Notes: a model not told the origin generated them from the sequence alone. Counted from the first letter of the stretch, positions 24,641-34,440 are shown. The stretch: 64,000 nucleotides of DNA from Pedobacter psychrodurus (GCF_004331735.1 NZ_SJSO01000011.1:113572-177571), one strand, 5' to 3'. A program made the numbers and translations.

Positions 24641-25519
24641 TTAATCGGCAATCAACATTTTTTTATATTCTTTTGGGGTAACGCCTTTTGCGAGCTTAAA
24701 AAATTTGTTAAAATTAGAAAGACTATTAAAACCACATATATAAGCCATTTCACTTATTTGGTGATCACTTTCGGCAATTAATTTACAGGCATGGCCAATT
24801 CTTACTTCATTAACAAAAGTTACAAAAGTTTTCTGTGTACGGTTCTTAAAGTATCTGCAAAAAGCCTGTTTATTCATATTGGTCATCTCAGCAGCATCAA
24901 CCAACAATATCTCTTTATTAAAATTATCAAAAACATATTTCAAAATCTTGTCCATTCTATCATTATCTTTTAATTGATAGTTATTGGTATAGCCCGGGCT
25001 CGCCAGTAATACATAATCTTTGTTTTGACAAAGCAGGTTTAAAATTTCCAGCACCACTATTAAACGGGTTATTTCTTCCGTTGCCTGGGTAATTTTTAAC
25101 AACAAAGGTTTTATTTCCTTTCTGGTCGAAAGGTTGAATTTCATTCCGCGTTTAGCCAGTTGGAAAAAATTTCTAAGCTTCTGTATATTCTCTGGCTCAT
25201 GGAAAATATCGAGTATTTTTTCGGGATGGAGAAAAAGCGAAATCGAATATGCATGGGTATTTGGTGTCGAATCGCTAAAATACTGCTGGCTATTGTGCCA
25301 TACATGAGGCAAATTAGATCCTACAAAAATTATCTCTTCATTATTAAAATCTTCAATGCTATCACCAATCATGCGCCGCCCTTCGCTTTCAATCTTGTAA
25401 GTAAGCTGACATTCTTCGTGAAAATGGAAATCAGTAGAGAAATAGGGTGCGTCTACTACCTTTATACCATAAACGTCGTTTATTTTTCCATCCAGTATTT
25501 TGGCAAAAATCGGTTTCAT
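24641..25519 (-). CDS. AraC-family regulator, probable fucose locus regulator
   Basis: A 292-aa transcription factor. The N-terminal cupin-like sensing domain (FHFHEECQLTYKIESEGRRMIGDSIEDFNNEEIIFVGSNLPHVW) and a C-terminal double helix-turn-helix (ILLVDAAEMTNMNKQAFCRYFKNRTQKTFVTFVNEVRI and ISEMAYICGFNSLSNFNKFFKLAKGVTPKEYKK) are complete. It is divergent from the SDR/fuconate dehydratase operon across 219 bases, the usual position for a pathway-specific activator. L-fucose or a pathway intermediate as inducer is inference. Confidence 0.85.
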   Translation of the reverse strand: MKPIFAKILDGKINDVYGIKVVDAPYFSTDFHFHEECQLTYKIESEGRRMIGDSIEDFNNEEIIFVGSNLPHVWHNSQQYFSDSTPNTHAYSISLFLHPEKILDIFHEPENIQKLRNFFQLAKRGMKFNLSTRKEIKPLLLKITQATEEITRLIVVLEILNLLCQNKDYVLLASPGYTNNYQLKDNDRMDKILKYVFDNFNKEILLVDAAEMTNMNKQAFCRYFKNRTQKTFVTFVNEVRIGHACKLIAESDHQISEMAYICGFNSLSNFNKFFKLAKGVTPKEYKKMLIAD

Positions 25520-25738
25520 TTGATACAGGCTATTTTCTTTACAGTAAGTTTTAGCACTTATGGCAGCTATTTAGTTATGAGAAACTAATTTACTATTTAA
25601 CATCTTAAATTACCAATTACGACAAACAAATTTAACAAATAGGCTAATATAACATCACTATTAGCAAATTACACCTCAGTTAATTTCTTTTTTCCTTAAT
25701 AATTTAGCTTATTATAAATACTAACCAAATTAAACAAC

Positions 25739-26503
25739 ATGCTTCATCATAAAATTATTGTACTAACAGGCGGCGCCGATGGCATTGGCTGGGAATGTGC
25801 AAAAGCTTATTCAAAAGCTGGTGCAACTGTTTGTATCCTTGATAAAAACCCAATAGCCGAAAACAAACTAAATGAACTCGAAACAGCAAAAAAAATAGCC
25901 ATATCCTGCAATCTAGTTAATGAAAATGAAATTGCTACTGCTTTTAAAACCATCATTCAAAAGTTTGGTAATATAGATGCCATACATAACAATGCGGGGA
26001 TTGCACATCCTTCAAAAACGCTTGATCAAACTACAGATGCTGAGTGGGATTTATTGATGAATGTTAACTTAAAGAGCATTTTATATACCACCCGTTACGG
26101 CATCGAGCATCTTAAAAAAACAAAGGGTTGTATTTTAAATACCAGCTCGATGGTAGGCACTATTGGGCAGGACAATCATGCAGCTTATGTAGCTACAAAG
26201 GGGGCAATTAATGCATTAACCAAAGCCATGGCCCTAGATTATGCATCATACAAAATACGTGTTAATGCGATTTCGCCCGCAGCAATTAACACTCCAACCT
26301 TGCAATTATGGAGCAAAGAACAGTCCAATAAAGAAGAAATACAGCATTACTTAGATAAGCTCCAACCGTTAGGCAGCATGCCAGCTGGTGATGTAATTGC
26401 AGATGCTTGCCTATTCTTATTGAGCGATGCTGCCAGATTTATAACAGGAACTATTTTACCAGTAAGCGGTGGTGCCGAACTTGGATACAGAACCATCATA
26501 TAA
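25739..26503 (+). CDS. SDR-family oxidoreductase of the fucose locus
   Basis: A 254-aa NAD(P)-dependent short-chain dehydrogenase. It has the cofactor motif LTGGADGIGWE (9-18), NNAG (85-88 region) and the catalytic Ser (NTSS) and Y-x-x-x-K (YVATK), and ends in ITGTILPVSGGAELG. Its place immediately before an L-fuconate dehydratase suggests an L-fucose dehydrogenase or 2-keto-3-deoxy-L-fuconate dehydrogenase; both are SDRs in the non-phosphorylating L-fucose pathway and I cannot separate them from sequence alone. It is the first gene of an operon of at least six genes. Confidence 0.83.
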   Translation: MLHHKIIVLTGGADGIGWECAKAYSKAGATVCILDKNPIAENKLNELETAKKIAISCNLVNENEIATAFKTIIQKFGNIDAIHNNAGIAHPSKTLDQTTDAEWDLLMNVNLKSILYTTRYGIEHLKKTKGCILNTSSMVGTIGQDNHAAYVATKGAINALTKAMALDYASYKIRVNAISPAAINTPTLQLWSKEQSNKEEIQHYLDKLQPLGSMPAGDVIADACLFLLSDAARFITGTILPVSGGAELGYRTII

Positions 26504-26517
26504 TCCAGATTACTAAC

Positions 26518-27738
26518 ATGATAAACAAAATAGAAATTAGCGATAAACGATTTGAACTATCAACCGGTGCAGGTAGCGATGCCATACATAAAGACCCACA
26601 ATACTCTTATGCAGTTACCAATTTAACCAACGAAAACGGCATTACAGGAACAGGCTTAGCTTTTACACTGGGTGCTGGTAACGATTTGGTTTGCAATGCT
26701 GCTCAATTTTATGCCAATACTTTAAAGGGACTAGATATTGAAGAATTGATGAGCGATTTTGGACAGACCTTTCGCACCTTATCAAACGAACAGCAATTTA
26801 GGTGGCTTGGGCCTCACAAAGGTGTTGTACATTTAGGATTAGCTTCTGTAACCAATGCCTGTTACGATTTATGGGCAAAAAAACGTGGTGTACCGCTTTG
26901 GAAACTCCTGATTGATTTAAGTCCTGAAGAAATTGTAAATACACTCGATCTCTCCTACCTGGAAGATGTACTCACTAAAGAGGAGGCAATAACCATGCTG
27001 CAAAGCCAAACCGATTTCAAAAAATCGAGGGAAAGTATTCTTGATATCGGTTATCCAGGTTATGATACTTCCGTGGGCTGGTTTAACTACGACGATGAAA
27101 AAGTACGCGAAAACTGCAAAAAAGCTATAGCCAATGGTTTTACGGCAATGAAGCTTAAAGTAGGATCAACCGATCCTAAACGTGATATTAGAAGGGCAAA
27201 CATTGTACGAGACGTTGCTGGTGAAACCTCAAAAGTAATGTTAGATGCCAACCAGCAGTGGACACTGCCACAAGCCATTTCAATATGTAATGAGCTTAAA
27301 AATATGAATCCTTTCTGGATCGAAGAACCCACGCACCCAGATGATGTATTGGCACATCAGATTTTGGCCAAAGAAATTGCTCCTGTTAAATTGGCTTTGG
27401 GCGAACATGTACCCAACCGCATTATTTTTAAAAACTATCTGCAAACTGGTTGTACGGGTTTTGCCCAGGTAGATGCAGTGCGTGTAGGTGGTGTTAGTGA
27501 GTTCATCACGATTAGCTTATTATGCAAAAAATTTGGCGTGCCCGTAGTACCACACGTTGGCGACATGGGACAGTTACATCAGCATCTGGTACTCTTTAAC
27601 CATATTGCTATGGGGCACGAAGCTTTATTTCTGGAACATATCCCCCATTTAAAACAACATTTTAAAAACCCCATTAAGATTGAAAACGGAGTTTACATCA
27701 CTCCACAAGAAGCCGGAAGCAGCTGTGATTTAAAATAA
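26518..27738 (+). CDS. L-fuconate dehydratase (enolase superfamily)
   Basis: A 406-aa enzyme that dehydrates L-fuconate to 2-keto-3-deoxy-L-fuconate. The N-terminal capping domain (ELSTGAGSDAIHKDPQYSYAVTNLTNENGITGTGLAFTLGAGNDLVC) is typical of the family. The barrel carries AMKLKVGS (Lys), the metal ligands in VMLDANQQW, FWIEEPT and ALGEHVPN, and the general base region PVVPHVGDMGQLHQHL. The start is set at the ATG of MINKIEISD, 14 bases after the SDR stop. The longer frame overlaps the SDR gene and is not plausible. Confidence 0.9.
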   Translation: MINKIEISDKRFELSTGAGSDAIHKDPQYSYAVTNLTNENGITGTGLAFTLGAGNDLVCNAAQFYANTLKGLDIEELMSDFGQTFRTLSNEQQFRWLGPHKGVVHLGLASVTNACYDLWAKKRGVPLWKLLIDLSPEEIVNTLDLSYLEDVLTKEEAITMLQSQTDFKKSRESILDIGYPGYDTSVGWFNYDDEKVRENCKKAIANGFTAMKLKVGSTDPKRDIRRANIVRDVAGETSKVMLDANQQWTLPQAISICNELKNMNPFWIEEPTHPDDVLAHQILAKEIAPVKLALGEHVPNRIIFKNYLQTGCTGFAQVDAVRVGGVSEFITISLLCKKFGVPVVPHVGDMGQLHQHLVLFNHIAMGHEALFLEHIPHLKQHFKNPIKIENGVYITPQEAGSSCDLK

Positions 27739-27756
27739 CGAAAAGTCTAACCAAAT

Positions 27757-29409
27757 ATGATCAGTACAATCGATATCGTAATTACCGTTGCCTATATACT
27801 TTTTATTGTAACCATAGGTTTATGGACCGGGACGCGAAAAAAGAAAAACGAAGAAACCACCAGTGGGGAATACTTTTTGGCGGGCAAATCGCTTAAATGG
27901 CCTATGATTGGCCTGGCACTGTTTGCAACAAACATTTCGTGCCTCCATTTGGTAAGTTTGGCACAGAGTGGATTCGACAGCGGACTTTTAAATGGCAATT
28001 TTGAATGGATGGCTGCATTTACCCTCATTCTTTTAGCCTTGTTATTTATTCCTTTCTATATCCGTTCGGGTATTTCTACTTTACCCGACTTTTTAGAACG
28101 GAGATATAACCGTGCCTGTAGAGATTGGCTTGCATTTATCTCTATCCTATCGGCCATTATTATTCATATTGCCTTTTCTTTTTTAGCAGGTGGTATTGTA
28201 CTCGAAACTTTATTCGGTATAGATATGTATGTGAGCATAGTGGTAATTGCTTCGCTAACCGGTCTATACACCATTATAGGCGGCTTGAGGGCTGTAGTGG
28301 TTACCGAAACCATACAAAGTTTGGTACTAATTACCGGAGCCATTATCATTACAGTTTTTGCATGGAATAAAGTTGGTGGCTGGGATCAAATGACAGCTAT
28401 ACTACAAAAAGAAAATGCCATGGATAAGCTCAGTATGATACGCCCGATTGGCGATAAGAGTGGGATGAGCTGGATAGCTGTATTTTTAGGCTATCCCGTT
28501 TTGGGTATTTGGTACTGGTGTGCCGATCAAACTATTGTACAACGTGTTTTAGGCGCAAAAGATGAAAACCACGCCCGCGTAGGCTCGTTATTCTGCGGTT
28601 TTATCAAAATTTTACCGGTCTTTATTTTCGTACTACCAGGTTTGTTTGCTTACATTTTATATAAGTCTGGTACAATGGATTTATCGAGTTTACAAACTGT
28701 TGGCGCCAATGGCGAAACGGTGTTAAACACCAAAGGCATTTATACTTTAATGATTACCCAACTTCTGCCAAAAGGATTGGTGGGGATTTTGGTAGCCGCC
28801 TTGTTATCAGGATTAATGAGCCAAATTGCAGGTGCATTAAATTCTATCGCCACTTTAAGCAGTTATGATTTATACAAAAGATTTAAACCCGAAACCAGCG
28901 ATAAAAAATTAGTTAGTGTAGGCCGTTGGTCTGCAGGTATTGCCTTAGCCGTTTCAATAGGTCTCTTACCATTATTAAATAGCTATCAAAGTCTTTTCGA
29001 AGGTATAAATGATGTGATAGCACATATTGCCCCTCCTATTACCTGCGTATTTTTATTGGGTGTATTTTGGAAAAAAGCATCGGCAAAAGGAGCACAATAT
29101 ACTTTGCTGCTGGGTTCTATTATTGGGGCCAGTGTTTTTGTAGTAAATAAAGTATATGGCACAGAAACTATAATTGGTAATATACCCTTTATGATGATGG
29201 CCTTTTACCTGTTCTGCATCTGTGTGTTTATACAGGTAGTATTTTCTTACCTCTATCCGGTAAAACACACCGCTCAAAGTGAAGCCTTATACTGGACTTC
29301 TATTTGGGAACCCCTTAAAAGTAAAGGTTGGAGCGGGATAGGAAATTATAAATTTTTATCTGTGCTTTTGCTAACTATAATGGGCGTTTTATATGTCTGC
29401 TTTAAATAA
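27757..29409 (+). CDS. Sodium/solute symporter (SSS family), putative fucose uptake
   Basis: A 550-aa inner-membrane transporter of the SGLT-like SSS family with about 13-14 helices. Typical segments are SGEYFLAGKSLKWPMIGLALFATNISCLHLVSLAQSG, GISTLPDFLERRYNR, TGLYTIIGGLRAVVVTETIQSLVL and GLMSQIAGALNSIATLSSYDLYK. The Na+-site helices look complete. Its place between fuconate dehydratase and fucosidase makes L-fucose or a fucoside the likely substrate, by inference. It starts 18 bases after the dehydratase stop. Confidence 0.87.
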   Translation: MISTIDIVITVAYILFIVTIGLWTGTRKKKNEETTSGEYFLAGKSLKWPMIGLALFATNISCLHLVSLAQSGFDSGLLNGNFEWMAAFTLILLALLFIPFYIRSGISTLPDFLERRYNRACRDWLAFISILSAIIIHIAFSFLAGGIVLETLFGIDMYVSIVVIASLTGLYTIIGGLRAVVVTETIQSLVLITGAIIITVFAWNKVGGWDQMTAILQKENAMDKLSMIRPIGDKSGMSWIAVFLGYPVLGIWYWCADQTIVQRVLGAKDENHARVGSLFCGFIKILPVFIFVLPGLFAYILYKSGTMDLSSLQTVGANGETVLNTKGIYTLMITQLLPKGLVGILVAALLSGLMSQIAGALNSIATLSSYDLYKRFKPETSDKKLVSVGRWSAGIALAVSIGLLPLLNSYQSLFEGINDVIAHIAPPITCVFLLGVFWKKASAKGAQYTLLLGSIIGASVFVVNKVYGTETIIGNIPFMMMAFYLFCICVFIQVVFSYLYPVKHTAQSEALYWTSIWEPLKSKGWSGIGNYKFLSVLLLTIMGVLYVCFK

Positions 29410-29416
29410 AATTGAT

Positions 29417-30721
29417 ATGAATATGAAAAGATTTCTCTTGTTCTTCGTTGCATTAACCACTTTTTTTAGTGTTAACGCACAAACCAAAACAGATGCTTCA
29501 GTAATGAACGATTTTATGGATAAACGATTCGGAATGTTCATCCACTGGGGTCCGGTAAGTCTGCGGGGTACCGAAATTGGCTGGAGCCGTGGCGACCAGG
29601 TGGAGGTAGAAGATTACGACAATTTATATAAAGAATTTAATCCTGTTCTTTTTGATGCTGATGCTATTGTAAAAACAGCTAAGGATGCCGGCATGAAATA
29701 CCTAACTATTACTGCCCGCCATCACGATGGCTTCTGTTTATGGCCAACGGCTTATACCAACTTCAACATTACCAACACACCCTATAAAATAGATATTGTT
29801 GGCGCATTAAACGAAGCTTGTAAAAAACAGGGCATTAAGTTCTGTATTTACTATTCAGTTTTAGACTGGCACCATCCTGATTACCCAATCCATTCGTCAA
29901 AAAATCAAACTATCGATCCAAAATCGGATATGAACAGATACCTAATTTACATGAAAAACCAGTTAAAAGAGCTCATTACCAAATATGACCCTTATATGCT
30001 CTGGTTTGATGGACAATGGGAAAAACCATGGACTGATGAAATGGGAAAAGATTTATATGCCTATCTCAAACAGCTAAAACCAACTATAATTACCAATAAC
30101 CGATTGGGAAAAGAATTTGCAGCAATGGAAAATAAAAACATTGATGCTTCTAAAATGATAGGTGATTACGACACGCCTGAACAAGTAGTAGGAAAATTAA
30201 ATATGCAAACCCCATGGGAAAGCTGTTTTACCATTTGTAACCAATGGGCCTGGAAACCAAATGATAAAATGAAATCGTTAAAACAATGCCTCGAAATTAT
30301 TTCGAAAACAGCAGGTGGTAATGGTAATCTTTTATTAAATGTTGGCCCTATGCCTGATGGTAGAATCGAAGCCCGTCAAATAGAACGCTTAAAAGAAATT
30401 GGCGATTGGTTAAAAATAAATGGCGAAGCTATTTATGGCACATTGGGTGGGCCTTACCAGCCTAATGATGATTACGCCACCACAAGAAAGGGAAATAAAA
30501 TTTATCTACATGTATTAAATACCAATCTGGCCAAGCTGAGTTTGAAAACTATTCCAGGTTTAAAAGTTAAAAAAGCATACCTGTTAAATAACCAAACTGT
30601 TAATGTGGAGCAAAAAGATGCTATTTCTCTGCAACTTCCCAGCCACCAGACCAATCAGTCAGATTATATTGTTGTGCTAGAATTAAACGGAAACGCCGAA
30701 AACATTCCAGTTATTAAATAA
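29417..30721 (+). CDS. Alpha-L-fucosidase, GH29
   Basis: A 434-aa exported glycosidase. The signal peptide MNMKRFLLFFVALTTFFSVNAQ is followed by the GH29 barrel: RFGMFIHWGPVSLRGTEIGWSRG, YLTITARHHDGFCLW, FCIYYSVLDWHHP, the nucleophile Asp in PYMLWFDGQWE, GNGNLLLNVGPMPDGRI, and a C-terminal beta domain. It should remove terminal L-fucose from glycans in the periplasm. The start is the ATG at 29417, 7 bases after the transporter stop; the ATG at 29393 lies inside the transporter gene. A start at 29423 is also possible. Confidence 0.91.
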   Translation: MNMKRFLLFFVALTTFFSVNAQTKTDASVMNDFMDKRFGMFIHWGPVSLRGTEIGWSRGDQVEVEDYDNLYKEFNPVLFDADAIVKTAKDAGMKYLTITARHHDGFCLWPTAYTNFNITNTPYKIDIVGALNEACKKQGIKFCIYYSVLDWHHPDYPIHSSKNQTIDPKSDMNRYLIYMKNQLKELITKYDPYMLWFDGQWEKPWTDEMGKDLYAYLKQLKPTIITNNRLGKEFAAMENKNIDASKMIGDYDTPEQVVGKLNMQTPWESCFTICNQWAWKPNDKMKSLKQCLEIISKTAGGNGNLLLNVGPMPDGRIEARQIERLKEIGDWLKINGEAIYGTLGGPYQPNDDYATTRKGNKIYLHVLNTNLAKLSLKTIPGLKVKKAYLLNNQTVNVEQKDAISLQLPSHQTNQSDYIVVLELNGNAENIPVIK

Positions 30722-30781
30722 ACCGATACAGCTTGCTAGCAGGTAAGGCTTTATAACCATTAAAAAGTAAATAATATTCTA

Positions 30782-31231
30782 ATGAAAAATTTAAAGACAA
30801 TATATTTCTTGGCCTTAGCTTTCGTGCTAATTTTCTCCGCCTGTAATCCACCTGCAAAAACAGAAGCCAAATCATCAAATGCAGCAAACAAGGTGCTGCG
30901 TTATGGCAGTATTACAGGTCTGAAGCCCGAACAGATGGCTTATTACAAAAAGTTACATGCTGCAGTGTGGTCTGGGGTATTAAAAAAAATAACCGAATGC
31001 AACATTCATAACTATTCCATTTATTTAAAAGAAATTGAGGGTAAGCAATACCTTTTCAGCTATTTCGAATATACGGGGAACGATTTTGCCGCCGATATGA
31101 AAAAAATGGCTGCCGATAGCACTACCCAGCGTTGGTGGAAAGAAACTGCACCAACTCAAATCCCATTGCCCGATGCTGCGGCTAAGGGCGAAACCTGGAG
31201 CAATATGGAAGAAGTTTTTCACCATGATTAA
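30782..31231 (+). CDS. L-rhamnose/L-fucose mutarotase-like lipoprotein
   Basis: A 149-aa protein of the RhaM (DUF718) fold: RYGSITGLKPEQMAYYKKLHAAVWSGVLKKI, with the conserved histidine (LHAAVW) and the Trp pair RWW. It has a signal peptide and lipobox (IFSAC, Cys21), so it is anchored in the envelope, whereas E. coli RhaM is cytoplasmic. Interconverting fucose anomers right after release by the two fucosidases encoded on either side is a sensible role, but it is inference. It lies between the GH29 and GH95 genes. Confidence 0.83.
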   Translation: MKNLKTIYFLALAFVLIFSACNPPAKTEAKSSNAANKVLRYGSITGLKPEQMAYYKKLHAAVWSGVLKKITECNIHNYSIYLKEIEGKQYLFSYFEYTGNDFAADMKKMAADSTTQRWWKETAPTQIPLPDAAAKGETWSNMEEVFHHD

Positions 31232-31264
31232 TCTTACAATCAATAAATAGCTCACTAAATACTT

Positions 31265-33694
31265 ATGATCAAGAAAATATACCCCTTTCTTTTTTTTATA
31301 TTGATAACCTGTTCCACAAGCACAGTTTGGTCACAATCAAAACAGCAGGATAAAATCTGGTATACCTCTCCAGCTAACGCGAATACAAAAGACAATCCAA
31401 ATGGCTGGAAAAGTGACCCTGAATGGTTAAAAGCACTGCCTGTTGGTAATGGTTTTTTAGGTGCGATGGTATTTGGTGATGTAAACAAGGAAAGGATACA
31501 GCTTAACGAAAAATCTTTATGGAGCGGAAGTCCTGACGATAACGATAACCCTGATGCAGCTAAATATATTCCCGAAATAAGGAAACTTCTTTTTGCTGGG
31601 AAATACAAGGAAGCGGCAGACTTAACTAACAAAACCCAAATTTGTAAAGGTAAAGGTAGTGGGCAGGGTAATGGTGCAACCGTACCATTTGGTTGCTACC
31701 AGACTTTAGGCGATTTACGATTAGATTTCGGCAAAAAATCTAACTTTAAAAATTATTATCGCGAACTAGATCTGATTACGGGAATAACCTTAACCAGTTA
31801 CGAACAAGATGGCGTTAAATATAAAAGAGAAGTTTTTTCTAGTTTTCCAGATCGGGCTTTGGTGATAAGGTTAACAGCCGACAAACCTAATTCTTTATCT
31901 TTTTCGTTATCACTAAGCAGACCAGAAAGATTTAAAACGACAGCCAAAAATGGCCGCCTAGTAATGAATGGAATTTTAAATAATGGGAAAAATGGCGATG
32001 GCATGCGCTATAAAACCTATGCTATTCCACAGCTTACGGGTGGAACTCTAAAGGCAAATGGCAACGCTTTGCAGATCACAAAAGCAACCTCAGTTACCAT
32101 TATATTAACGGCTGCTACAAACTATCGGTTACATTATCCAGATTATACCAATGCAAATTTCGAAAGCGAATTAAATATGGTTACTACAAATGCAACTGCC
32201 AAAAACTACGAATTATTGCGAAACAGGCATGTAACTGATTTTTCATCTTTCATGAAAAGGTCTACGTTAAATTTAAATAACAGCGACAATACCCTACCCA
32301 CAAATGAGCTGATGACCAAAAATGTACAGAGCCAAAATGAATCGGCCTTATATGGCCTGTATTATCAATACGGTCGTTACCTTTTGTTATCTTCATCACG
32401 TAAAGGAAGTTTGCCGGCCAATTTACAAGGCATTTGGGCCAATCAGATACAAACCCCGTGGAATGGAGATTACCATACCAATATTAATGTTCAGATGAAT
32501 TACTGGCCGGCTGAGGTTACCAATCTCTCCGAATGTCAGGAGCAATTGGTTGATCTGGTTTCATCGTTATTAGAACCTGGAAAACGTACAGCAAAAATCC
32601 AATACCAAATGAAAGGTTGGGTATTGCACACCATTACCAATGTTTGGGGTTACACCGCCCCGGGAGAACATCCAAGCTGGGGCATGCATGTAGGCGGTGG
32701 TGGATGGATGTGCCAGCATTTATGGGAACATTATGCCTTTACCAGGGATAAAAATTATTTAGCGAAGGTATTTCCTATTCTTAAGGAAGCAAGTCAGTTT
32801 TACTTAGATTGGCTGGTAAAAGATCCAAAAACGGGGAAATTGGTGTCGGGTCCATCACCATCACCCGAAAATTCATTTTTAGCTCCCGATGGGGCTAAAG
32901 TACAGATTAGTATGGGCCCCACCCACGATCAGGAACTGATTAACGAATTATTCAGCAACACTTTGGCAGCTGCCAGCATTTTAAACATTAACGAAACAGA
33001 CTTTCTTAAAAAAGTAAATGAGGCCAGGCAGCATTTAGCCGCTCCAAAAATAGGTTCAGATGGCAGATTAATGGAATGGGCAGATGAATTTAAGGAACCA
33101 GAAATACAACATCGCCACTTAGCACATTTATATGCGCTTTACCCTGGCAATCAGATTACGAAAGATAAAACACCAGAACTAGCAGAAGCGGCAAAAAAAT
33201 CATTGGAAATGAGAGGTGATGGAGGTGTTGGATGGACATACGCCTGGAAAATTGCACTTTGGGCGAGATTAAACGACGGCGATAGGGCATTTAAAATATT
33301 AAACGCCCAATTGCGGCCAACATCGGATATAGATACCAGGTACGATGAGGGTGGTGGAAGTTATTATAACCTCTTTGATGCCTGTCCTCCTTTCCAAATA
33401 GATGGAAATTTTGGCGTAATTGCAGGTATTACCGAAATGTTGATGCAAAGCCATGAAGATTTTATAGAACTATTACCTGCATTACCAAGCCAATGGAAAG
33501 ATGGAAAGATAAAAGGGCTTGTTGCAAGAGGTGGTTTTGTGGTGGATATGCAATGGCAAAATAACAGCCTTTCTACCAGTACTATTGTTGCAAAAAGAGG
33601 TGGCGAATGTTTAATCCATTATAAAAATAAAACAGCTAAACTGCAAACCAAGGCTGGTGGAGTATATAAACTTGTCCCATCAGATTTTAAATAA
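31265..33694 (+). CDS. Alpha-L-fucosidase/galactosidase, GH95
   Basis: An 809-aa exported enzyme with a signal peptide ending near TVWSQ. The N-terminal GH95 domain starts WYTSPANANTKDNPNGWKSDPEWLKALPVGNGFLGAMVFG. The (alpha/alpha)6 catalytic part carries NLQGIWANQIQTPWNGDYHTNINVQMNYWPAE, holding the two Asn residues that activate the water, the general acid region SPSPENS, and the C-terminal QIDGNFGVIAGITEMLMQS with the conserved Asp. GH95 enzymes cleave alpha-1,2-fucose from glycans such as 2'-fucosyllactose; some act on alpha-L-galactose. It is the last gene of the fucose operon. Confidence 0.92.
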   Translation: MIKKIYPFLFFILITCSTSTVWSQSKQQDKIWYTSPANANTKDNPNGWKSDPEWLKALPVGNGFLGAMVFGDVNKERIQLNEKSLWSGSPDDNDNPDAAKYIPEIRKLLFAGKYKEAADLTNKTQICKGKGSGQGNGATVPFGCYQTLGDLRLDFGKKSNFKNYYRELDLITGITLTSYEQDGVKYKREVFSSFPDRALVIRLTADKPNSLSFSLSLSRPERFKTTAKNGRLVMNGILNNGKNGDGMRYKTYAIPQLTGGTLKANGNALQITKATSVTIILTAATNYRLHYPDYTNANFESELNMVTTNATAKNYELLRNRHVTDFSSFMKRSTLNLNNSDNTLPTNELMTKNVQSQNESALYGLYYQYGRYLLLSSSRKGSLPANLQGIWANQIQTPWNGDYHTNINVQMNYWPAEVTNLSECQEQLVDLVSSLLEPGKRTAKIQYQMKGWVLHTITNVWGYTAPGEHPSWGMHVGGGGWMCQHLWEHYAFTRDKNYLAKVFPILKEASQFYLDWLVKDPKTGKLVSGPSPSPENSFLAPDGAKVQISMGPTHDQELINELFSNTLAAASILNINETDFLKKVNEARQHLAAPKIGSDGRLMEWADEFKEPEIQHRHLAHLYALYPGNQITKDKTPELAEAAKKSLEMRGDGGVGWTYAWKIALWARLNDGDRAFKILNAQLRPTSDIDTRYDEGGGSYYNLFDACPPFQIDGNFGVIAGITEMLMQSHEDFIELLPALPSQWKDGKIKGLVARGGFVVDMQWQNNSLSTSTIVAKRGGECLIHYKNKTAKLQTKAGGVYKLVPSDFK

Positions 33695-33703
33695 TTTTCA
33701 TGT

Positions 33704-33741
33704 AAAATTCGGGATACATTTAAATCCACATCCCGAATTTT
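33704..33741. terminator. Bidirectional terminator between the fucose and efflux loci
   Basis: The 12-bp stem AAAATTCGGGAT / ATCCCGAATTTT, with A and T runs on either side, lies between two converging genes. Confidence 0.82.
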
Positions 33742-33751
33742 TCATTTTATG

Positions 33752-34432
33752 TTATGCTACCGTTATATCTTCTTTTACTACCCCATCGGCGATGTGCAAA
33801 ATCCTATTTCCATATTGCGCATTTTTTTCGGAGTGCGTAACCTGAATAATGGTAATGCCATCTTCCTGATTTAACTTTTTAAACAAGGTCATAATTTCTT
33901 CTGCCTGTGCCGATTGGAGGTTTCCAGTTGGTTCATCGGCCAAAATAATTGATGGTTGGGCAGCTAAAGCCCTTGCAATGCCAACCAATTGCTGTTGACC
34001 ACCCGAAAGCTGGTTTGGAAATAAATCTTTCTTGGCCACAATATTAAAACGGTCTAAAAGATCTGCTATTCTACTTGCCCGTTCAGCACTTCCCACTTTT
34101 TTGTAAAGCAATGGTGCTTCAATATTTTCGTAAACGGTCATCTCATCAATTAAGTGGTAGGCCTGAAAAACAAAACCGATGTGATTTCGATAGCGTTCAA
34201 TGCGTTTACGTTCATTCAACGAAGTTACATCCTCTCCCAAAAACTCATAGGTTCCATAAGTTGGCTCTTCAAGCATACCAATAATATTAAGCAAAGTAGA
34301 TTTCCCTGCACCCGATGGGCCCATAATAGAAACAAATTCACCTTTTTTAATGGTGGTAGTAACCAAACGCAACACATAGTTTTTAATGCCTTTGTTTGCG
34401 TAATATTTTTCGATGTTATTTAATTGTATCAT
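33752..34432 (-). CDS. MacB-type ABC ATPase with altered signature and D-loop
   Basis: A 226-aa ATPase from the ATG of MIQLNNIEKYY. A 20-codon extension in the longer frame translates the GCG-type repeat upstream and is rejected. Walker A is [10 protein letters not shown]-loop VFQAYHLIDEM, Walker [13 protein letters not shown] and H-loop VTHSEK. The signature is LSGGQQQLVGIARAL (the usual Arg after QQQ is Leu), and the D-loop reads GNLQSA instead of GNLDSA. It is the last gene of the permease array; its sister at 46909 is canonical. It may be weakly active or structural, by inference. Confidence 0.85.
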   Translation of the reverse strand: MIQLNNIEKYYANKGIKNYVLRLVTTTIKKGEFVSIMGPSGAGKSTLLNIIGMLEEPTYGTYEFLGEDVTSLNERKRIERYRNHIGFVFQAYHLIDEMTVYENIEAPLLYKKVGSAERASRIADLLDRFNIVAKKDLFPNQLSGGQQQLVGIARALAAQPSIILADEPTGNLQSAQAEEIMTLFKKLNQEDGITIIQVTHSEKNAQYGNRILHIADGVVKEDITVA

Positions 34433-34440
34433 ATTTTTAG

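Noticed and set aside
25160..25588. 142-codon plus-strand frame over the AraC-family gene
   Set aside because: It is the complement of the conserved cupin domain; its own translation has no family features.
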